11,883 nucleotides of DNA from an uncultured Eubacteriales bacterium (lineage in GTDB: Bacteria > Bacillota > Clostridia > Oscillospirales > Oscillospiraceae): positions 1 to 11,883 of the forward strand of contig URLT01000056.1 in the NCBI GenBank assembly GCA_900548795.1, in the 5' to 3' direction. Position 1 is the first letter of the stretch. Each line of letters opens with the position of its first letter. Below are positions 1-3,939 of the stretch, one piece after another. Below the pieces are notes generated by a model. That model worked only from the letters and a program-made list of their open reading frames with translations. It searched no databases and was not told where the DNA came from. The position numbers and the translations under genes were made by a program.

Positions 1-320
1 TCGGTAGCGAGATATTTGCCGCCGCAGGTGATGTAGTAGGTGCCGTCGGCGTTTTTCTTCAGCTTATAGACGCCGGCGCCCTCATTGGCGCGCAGATCCT
101 CCGCCGCAACGGCTCCGATCGCGCCGCCGTCGGCGCTTCCTGCGAACACCGCGGAGCCGGAGGCGCTGTAAATCACAACGGCCTTACCGTCCTCGGGGAT
201 CGCATCTAACTTCGTGATGGGATAGCTCTCGCCCGCCGCAAACGCGATGGTCGGAAGCATAGCGAGAACCATTACCACAACGAGCAGCATGGCAAGGGAT
301 CTCTTGAGATGGTTCCTCAT
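1..320 (-). CDS. Secreted protein of unknown function, N-terminal fragment
   Basis: The gene runs off the left edge, so only the first 106 codons are visible. It starts with ATG at 320, preceded by a perfect AAGGAGG (334-328) at a 7-base spacing. Residues 1 to about 24 form a classic signal peptide: MRNHLKR basic start, a hydrophobic core (LAMLLVVVMVLAMLP), then an AFA-A cleavage motif. The mature start has a pattern of the type 'GKAVVIYSASG...GVYKLKKNADGTYYITCGGKYLAT'. I have seen this kind of module (short beta strands, YYI..GGKYL) in large secreted Clostridia proteins such as nucleotidase-like or surface proteins, where it suggests a small beta-trefoil-like fold, but that is a guess. It is transcribed separately from tcdA, which ends at the terminator at 411-435. 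The function is unknown. That it is secreted is quite sure. Confidence 0.85.
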   Translation of the reverse strand, partial: MRNHLKRSLAMLLVVVMVLAMLPTIAFAAGESYPITKLDAIPEDGKAVVIYSASGSAVFAGSADGGAIGAVAAEDLRANEGAGVYKLKKNADGTYYITCGGKYLAT

Positions 321-375
321 GTTTTTTCCTCCTTAATTTTTTGTAGGCTCTGCAAAAGGGCGCAAAGAGCCTAGT

Positions 376-403
376 TGGATACTATCATGATAGCACAAAT
401 CAA
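376..403 (-). promoter_or_regulatory. Weak candidate promoter region with a 12-bp palindrome
   Basis: This lies between the terminator and the secreted-protein start. Reading on the minus strand, TTGATT (403-398) is followed after 16 bases by TATCCA (381-376), a poor -10 match. A perfect 12-base palindrome, CTATCATGATAG (382-393), fills most of the spacer and could be an operator. The promoter call itself is weak. The palindrome is seen directly. Confidence 0.3.
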
Positions 404-404
404 A

Positions 405-435
405 GAAAAATGCTACAGGAAATGTCCCTGTAGCA
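405..435 (-). terminator. Bidirectional Rho-independent terminator after tcdA
   Basis: A perfect 9-bp stem (TGCTACAGG 411-419 with CCTGTAGCA 427-435) encloses a 7-base loop. On the minus strand it is followed by TTTTTCTTTG (410-401), which ends the foldase-tcdA transcript. On the plus strand it is followed by TTTTGTTTTT, so it also works in that direction. No plus-strand gene lies to its left within the window, so the minus-strand role is the relevant one. Confidence 0.88.
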
Positions 436-494
436 TTTTGTTTTTCGTTTTTTGTGAATTTTCACGGTTTTCGCAAAAATTCCTTGGCTTTTTC

Positions 495-529
495 GTCGTT
501 TTACAGAACTTCTATTCTCAGAAAACGAC
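495..529. other. Imperfect hairpin in the tcdA 3' untranslated region
   Basis: GTCGTTTT (495-502) and AAAACGAC (522-529) form a perfect 8-bp stem with a further 4-bp AGAA/TTCT stem inside. No T tract follows on either strand, so it is not a classic terminator. It could stabilise the tcdA mRNA 3' end. The rest of the region 321-571 holds only the terminator and the candidate promoter. Confidence 0.45.
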
Positions 530-571
530 CGTATGCCGTCATTTTTTCACTTTTGTGTATTTTGCCGGATT

Positions 572-1294
572 TTAGGGGGCTTCCGGGCGGATCAGCGCCT
601 GTACAACGTATCCGGCGAGCATCAGACCCGCGCACGACGGCACCCACGAGACCGATCCGGGGACGCTTCTGCGACCCGGAGGCGGCGCCTCGCCCGACTC
701 GAGCTGGGCGTGCGGCAGCTCCCGGCTGTAGAGCACGGTGTGACGCTTCACGCCGCGCGCACGAAGCTCGCGCCTCAGGATGCGCGCCAGATGACAGCCG
801 CTGGTTTTGTAGATGTCCGTCACGCAGAACTGCGTGGGGTCGAGCTTGTTGCCCGTGCCCATGGCGCTGATGATCGGGATGCCGCGCTCGAGCGCCGTGC
901 AGATCAGGCTGAGCTTGCAGGAGACGAGGTCGATCGCGTCGACGATATAGTCGCACGGCGCGGTGAAAAAGCGCTCCTTGTGCTCCTCGTCGTAATGCGC
1001 GGCAAGCGCGCTCACGCGGCAGTCGGGCGAAATATCCCGGATACGCTCGGCCATGACCTCGGCCTTATTGCGGCCAAGCGTCGAATGCAGGGCGCAGAGC
1101 TGCCGGTTCAGGTTGGTCAGCCCCACGGTGTCGCTGTCGACCAGCGTCAGCGCGCCGACGCCCGCCCGGGCAAGCCCCTCGGCCGCATAGCTGCCGACGC
1201 CGCCGATGCCGACGACCATGACATGCGCCCGGGCAAGGCGCTCCATCGCCTCTCGGCCGAGGAGCACCTGCTCACGCTGGAAGGCCTGCTCCAT
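572..1294 (-). CDS. tcdA: tRNA threonylcarbamoyladenosine dehydratase (TcdA/CsdL, E1-like fold)
   Basis: TcdA is an ATP-dependent, ubiquitin-E1-like enzyme of the cytoplasm. It dehydrates t6A37 of ANN-decoding tRNAs to the cyclic form ct6A. The 240-residue product shows the family layout: the nucleotide-binding GIGGVGS loop (29-35), D53 and D55 in LVDSDTV, the TNLNRQ motif (60-65), and DAID with a following lysine (119-127). After that come the family blocks around GTGNKLDP and DIYKTSGCHLARILRREL. The end is a hydrophobic helix typical of the family, and the length is slightly under E. coli TcdA (268). The start at 1294 gives a natural N terminus (MEQAFQREQVLLG). Only a poorly spaced GAGG precedes it. 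It begins 7 bases after the stop of the upstream foldase gene, so translational coupling is likely. Product confidence is high. Confidence 0.92.
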   Translation of the reverse strand: MEQAFQREQVLLGREAMERLARAHVMVVGIGGVGSYAAEGLARAGVGALTLVDSDTVGLTNLNRQLCALHSTLGRNKAEVMAERIRDISPDCRVSALAAHYDEEHKERFFTAPCDYIVDAIDLVSCKLSLICTALERGIPIISAMGTGNKLDPTQFCVTDIYKTSGCHLARILRRELRARGVKRHTVLYSRELPHAQLESGEAPPPGRRSVPGSVSWVPSCAGLMLAGYVVQALIRPEAP

Positions 1295-1301
1295 CCTCGG
1301 A

Positions 1302-2855
1302 TCAGTTGCTGCTCGTTCCGAGGATGCGGCCGACCTCCGCCTTCATGGCGTTGTCCAAATCGAACCCGTTGGCTGCCTGTGCAGCCTCGGTCACGCTCTT
1401 GTACCAGTCGGTGCGGAGCTGGTTGGTGACGTTGTAGTAGCGCAGAGTGTGCTCGTTGGCGCCGACATAGTAAACAAAATAAATCTTGCTGTCCGTCTCG
1501 AAGCGCTTCCAGTCGCCCGCCTTGCGGGTCTCGAAGGCGCCCCACTTGAGGATCTCGCGATCCATACTCGCGAGGGACGCACGACCCATAGCCTCAACGG
1601 GCTCGGTGTCGGCCTCGGCGTTGTTGCTGAGCATCTGCTTTGCGAAGTTCTCCTGAGAGCCGTCGCTCTTGAGCGCGTTCTCAAAGACCTCGGCCTTCTT
1701 CTCGACGGAGACCTCAGCCGTCTCGGTGTCGGAGGCGTCGTCGGTGTTGCCCTCGGAGGGCTTGTCCAGCGAGAAGTAGAGCAGGTCAAAGGTGTCATAG
1801 TCTTCCTTGTCGATCAGCTTCAGGACATAATAGGTGTTGCCGTCCTCGCTGGCAAACAGCTTGACGTCGCCGGCCTTGGCCGTCTCGAACAGCCACTTTG
1901 CGGCGTCCTCGGTGGCGGCGGAGGCCGCGTTCTCCTGCGTCTGGTCGGCGTTGAATTTCACGCTCTCGTCGTTCTCGTCAAAGCGCTTGGCGAACTTCTC
2001 GGCGTCCTGCTTTGCCTTGTCGCGCTCGGTGTCGGTCGGCTCCGGCGTGCTGGTCGTGCCTTCCTCGTCGGTCGTAGACTCGACATAGGAGGAGGCGTTC
2101 ACGGTGTAGAGCGCATAGGTCGCCTTGTCAAAGGTCTCGGGGCTCTCGTCGTAGCGCTTCTGAAGCTCCTCGTCGGAATAGGTCAGGGAGTTCGGATAGG
2201 CGCTGGCGATGTGCGTGATCTCGAGGTATTCGCGGTAGCTCTTTTCGTTGCAGCCCTCGCCGTAGACGCGGGAAAGGAAATCGTTCAGGCTCAGCTCGCT
2301 GTTCTTGGCATAGCCCTTGAAGGCCTCGACCTCCTCTTCGATGTCCGCCTTGGTCTCGTCGTCCAGCTCGTAGCCGGCCTTCTGCGCCTCCTCATAGACA
2401 GAGATCGCAGCGGTGGCGTTCTTCTGCGCGACGTCGACCAGCAGCTCCGCCCATGTTGCGTCATAGACGGTGCCGTCGTTGTTCACATTGGAAAGGTAGC
2501 TCGAGTCGATGCCGAACAGCCCCAGATAGCCCGCGCCCTCGGTGGTGACCTTCTGCTCATCGAGCGCAACGGTGCCGTCGATGCCCAGATAGGTCTTGTA
2601 GCCGCTGAGGTTATTGACCAGCGTGTAGTAATAATAGTTGAAGTTCTTCACGGACAGATCATAATCGCCGACCGTCAGCACGGTCGCGTTGCGCTCCGCC
2701 GCGCGGAAGGCAAACATGCCGCCGAACACAAGAACCGTCACGGCGACGACCACAATGGTAAAGACCCAGCCTTGGGAAAGCTTTTTCTTCGTCTTCGGCG
2801 CTGCGGGAGACTGCTCTGCCCCAACGCGCTTTTTTCTTTCACGGGAAGCGCTCAT
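1302..2855 (-). CDS. Membrane-anchored SurA/parvulin-like foldase (peptidylprolyl isomerase family)
   Basis: I chose ATG at 2855 (517 residues) because AAAGAGG lies 10 bases upstream. An in-frame extension to 2921 exists, but it would place the coding start upstream of the predicted transcription start. The protein has a basic cytoplasmic N terminus (RERKKR, KTKKK), one transmembrane helix at about residues 30-50, and a long acidic extracytoplasmic part. The segment beginning VLTVGDYDLSVKNFNYYY resembles SurA/PrsA N-terminal chaperone domains. Two later segments, with WLFETAKAGDVKLF...YYVLKLID and WGAFETRKAGDWKRF...YFVYYVG, look like the C-terminal halves of PPIC-type rotamase domains. Whether isomerase activity remains is not clear, as full parvulin catalytic motifs are not obvious. 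By family knowledge it would help exported proteins fold outside the membrane. It shares an operon with tcdA and has its own promoter at 2913-2941. Confidence 0.78.
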   Translation of the reverse strand: MSASRERKKRVGAEQSPAAPKTKKKLSQGWVFTIVVVAVTVLVFGGMFAFRAAERNATVLTVGDYDLSVKNFNYYYYTLVNNLSGYKTYLGIDGTVALDEQKVTTEGAGYLGLFGIDSSYLSNVNNDGTVYDATWAELLVDVAQKNATAAISVYEEAQKAGYELDDETKADIEEEVEAFKGYAKNSELSLNDFLSRVYGEGCNEKSYREYLEITHIASAYPNSLTYSDEELQKRYDESPETFDKATYALYTVNASSYVESTTDEEGTTSTPEPTDTERDKAKQDAEKFAKRFDENDESVKFNADQTQENAASAATEDAAKWLFETAKAGDVKLFASEDGNTYYVLKLIDKEDYDTFDLLYFSLDKPSEGNTDDASDTETAEVSVEKKAEVFENALKSDGSQENFAKQMLSNNAEADTEPVEAMGRASLASMDREILKWGAFETRKAGDWKRFETDSKIYFVYYVGANEHTLRYYNVTNQLRTDWYKSVTEAAQAANGFDLDNAMKAEVGRILGTSSN

Positions 2856-2912
2856 TTTGAACATACCTCTTTCAAACATTTTTCGGATTATACAAACCGT
2901 ATAACTCGCTCT

Positions 2913-2941
2913 ATTATACAAAGAAACGCTTGAAGTTGCAA
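2913..2941 (-). promoter_or_regulatory. Sigma-A-type promoter for the foldase-tcdA operon
   Basis: On the minus strand, TTGCAA (2941-2936) and a perfect TATAAT (2918-2913) are separated by exactly 17 bases. Transcription would begin near 2906, leaving a leader of about 50 bases. A second TTTGTATAAT copy lies 26 bases further downstream (-10 hexamer 2892-2887) but has no good -35. Confidence 0.75.
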
Positions 2942-2954
2942 GTATAAAGTGCGC

Positions 2955-2991
2955 AAAAACAAAAAAATTCCGCCGAGCGCTGCGTCGGCGG
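2955..2991 (-). terminator. Second Rho-independent terminator downstream of the 6S RNA locus
   Basis: On the minus strand a 7-bp GC-rich stem (CCGCCGA / TCGGCGG, 2991-2985 with 2976-2970) with an 8-base loop is followed by AATTTTTTTG and more T residues. It lies 20 bases beyond the first terminator (3002-3027). It shields the foldase promoter just downstream from read-through. Confidence 0.88.
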
Positions 2992-3001
2992 AGTAATATG
3001 C

Positions 3002-3027
3002 GGAAAAACGCGGCGGCCGAGCCGCCG
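3002..3027 (-). terminator. Rho-independent terminator of the 6S RNA transcript
   Basis: On the minus strand a perfect 7-bp stem CGGCGGC / GCCGCCG (3027-3021 with 3017-3011) with a TCG loop is followed by CGTTTTTCC. It lies about 15 bases after the predicted 3' end of the structured RNA, so it is the natural end of that transcript. Confidence 0.8.
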
Positions 3028-3040
3028 GTTTCCCGGTTCC

Positions 3041-3247
3041 TTGTGGCTCCCCGCTATAGCCGTGTAGCCCCATTTATAACCTGCACGTGTCGGCAGGTGG
3101 GTCGCCTCTCCGCCTCTTTTCAGCTTCCAACGTCCATTCTCGGTCAAAGCCGGAACGGGAGGCCTGCACGCCGAGACGGAAGTTCCGGCGTCCCTTATCA
3201 AAAATGTGGGTCTAAAAGGGGCTATCACGCACCAAGCAGGGAGGTTC
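3041..3247 (-). ncRNA. ssrS: 6S RNA (SsrS), regulator of RNA polymerase
   Basis: 6S RNA mimics an open promoter and binds housekeeping RNA polymerase. Reading on the minus strand, a closing stem pairs CUCCCUGC (3243-3236) with GCGGGGAG (3054-3047), with one G-U pair. An inner stem pairs UAGCCCC (3224-3218) with GGGGCUA (3071-3065). It extends by GUG/CAC across a bulged A. An unpaired region follows (...GACCCACAUUUUU...). The 3' strand of that region carries a 6-bp hairpin, ACCUGC/GCAGGU (3098-3093 with 3084-3079), as in known 6S RNAs. The apical part pairs GCCGGAAC with GUUCCGGC (3189-3182 with 3156-3149). Size, about 200 nt, fits the family. No sensible ORF covers the region, and it has its own promoter candidate and terminator. 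Ends are estimates. Family assignment rests on the fold and general resemblance, not on a model search. Confidence 0.72.
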
Positions 3248-3254
3248 AGACGGT

Positions 3255-3283
3255 CATAAACGGCTGAAACCGTCAAAGCTCAA
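3255..3283 (-). promoter_or_regulatory. Candidate promoter of the 6S RNA
   Basis: On the minus strand, TTGAGC (3283-3278) and TTTATG (3260-3255) are 17 bases apart, just past the DUF1292 stop codon. The start would fall near 3247, exactly at the base of the RNA closing stem. The hexamers are only moderate matches, and an imperfect hairpin (3249-3274) overlaps them. The alternative is processing from the DUF1292 transcript. Confidence 0.42.
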
Positions 3284-3286
3284 AGC

Positions 3287-3589
3287 TTACTCCTCAGAAT
3301 CGGCGTCCTCGTCCTCGTCCTCGTCATAGAGGTTCTCCATCAGAAGGTCATAGACGGTCTGCAGCTCCTCGTCGTCATCGACGGTGACGAGCATCGGCTC
3401 GCCGTGCTCATCCGTGGCGGATTTGAGGATGTTGACCTCCAGCTCCTCGGCGTCCTCGTCGGCGTCGGCCGGGGTCAGCGCAAGATATTCCGCGCCGCGG
3501 TAGGTCACGGAGGACAGCACCTCCAGCTCGAATTCCTCGCCCTCCTCGTTTGTGATGGAGATCACGTCGCGGCCGAATTCCTGTTCCAT
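3287..3589 (-). CDS. DUF1292 (YrzB-type) acidic protein
   Basis: This small cytoplasmic protein of 100 residues belongs to the DUF1292 family, whose biochemical role is not established. The core matches the family: ISITNEEGEEFELEVLSSV near the N terminus, then YRGAEYLALTPADAD, then a short EELEVNILKSATDEHGEP block, and a terminal DDDEELQTVYDLLMENLYDED segment. The C-terminal tail is a run of D and E residues. The start at 3589 is supported by GGGAGG 8 bases upstream. An upstream ATG at 3594 is out of frame. In Bacillus-type genomes the relative yrzB sits with yrzL and yrrK. Here it stands alone with its own promoter (3631-3658), directly upstream of the 6S RNA gene. Confidence 0.88.
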   Translation of the reverse strand: MEQEFGRDVISITNEEGEEFELEVLSSVTYRGAEYLALTPADADEDAEELEVNILKSATDEHGEPMLVTVDDDEELQTVYDLLMENLYDEDEDEDADSEE

Positions 3590-3630
3590 TGCATTGCCCT
3601 CCCGGTGATTTTGCTGTTCTCTTCCTCTTT

Positions 3631-3658
3631 ATTGTACCCGATTTTCCGCGAAAATCAA
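3631..3658 (-). promoter_or_regulatory. Sigma-A-type promoter for the DUF1292 gene
   Basis: On the minus strand, TTGATT (3658-3653) and TACAAT (3636-3631) are 16 bases apart. Transcription would start near 3624, 35 bases before the start codon. It lies in the divergent intergenic region shared with the PBP1A gene. Confidence 0.65.
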
Positions 3659-3807
3659 GAGGAAATCCGGCGAGAAAACTTCCCGGAAATGCGGCGCGCG
3701 CCCGCTTTCCATGCGGAATGGAAAATTTTGCATTTTCTCACAGCTTTACAGCGTGTTTTACTTCTTTTTTATCGAAAAAATCCAACATAAAAAATTTTTA
3801 TAAGGAT

Positions 3808-3826
3808 TTGACAGACGTGATATAAT
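3808..3826 (+). promoter_or_regulatory. Promoter for PBP1A: extended -10, overlapping a TTGACA
   Basis: A perfect extended -10 element, TGATATAAT (3818-3826), would start transcription near 3833. A perfect TTGACA (3808-3813) lies only 7 bases before the TATAAT, too close to act as its -35. That TTGACA could pair only with weak -10 candidates around 3829-3835. The A/T-rich block at 3789-3803 could be an UP element. Confidence 0.65.
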
Positions 3827-3860
3827 TATTAAATAGGGAGAATGGGTAATATACCTCTCT

Positions 3861-3914
3861 GGCGGCGCACACCGCCGCATATGCGTCTGCGTTTTTCCGG
3901 CGTCCCGGACGCCG
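3861..3914 (+). promoter_or_regulatory. Structured leader of the PBP1A transcript
   Basis: Two hairpins lie in the untranslated leader: GGCGG/CCGCC (3861-3865 with 3872-3876) and CGGCGT/ACGCCG (3898-3903 with 3909-3914). A TTTTT run (3892-3896) lies between them, so the leader could in principle pause or attenuate transcription. It matches no riboswitch class I know. GAGG of the ribosome site lies 9 bases before the ATG, after these hairpins. Confidence 0.35.
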
Positions 3915-3939
3915 ATTACAGAAAGCGAGGTTCAATTCT

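Larger units (their letters stand above)
3590..3939. other. Divergent intergenic region between the DUF1292 and PBP1A genes
   Basis: This 350-base stretch has no credible gene. It holds the DUF1292 promoter (minus), a stretch of sequence without recognised signals (about 3660-3775), an A/T-rich block (AAAAAATTTTT, 3789-3799), overlapping promoter elements for PBP1A (3808-3826), and a leader of about 107 bases with two GC-rich hairpins. A short reading frame at 3842 has an ATG only 1-2 bases from a purine run and no convincing product. Confidence 0.7.

Noticed and set aside
1206..2933. Long plus-strand open frame (575 codons) opposite the foldase and tcdA genes
   Set aside because: The product is an antisense-type leucine/valine/glycine repeat, it spans two well-supported minus-strand genes, and it has no ribosome site.
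3041..3247. RNase P RNA, tmRNA or SRP RNA as the identity of the structured RNA
   Set aside because: The hallmark sequences of these RNAs (for example the GAGGAAAGTCC of RNase P, or the tRNA-like ends of tmRNA) are absent, and the long-range stem with bubble hairpin fits 6S better.
2998..3276. Short frames across the 6S RNA region on both strands
   Set aside because: They have no family resemblance or ribosome site. The stems of the RNA explain the sequence better.
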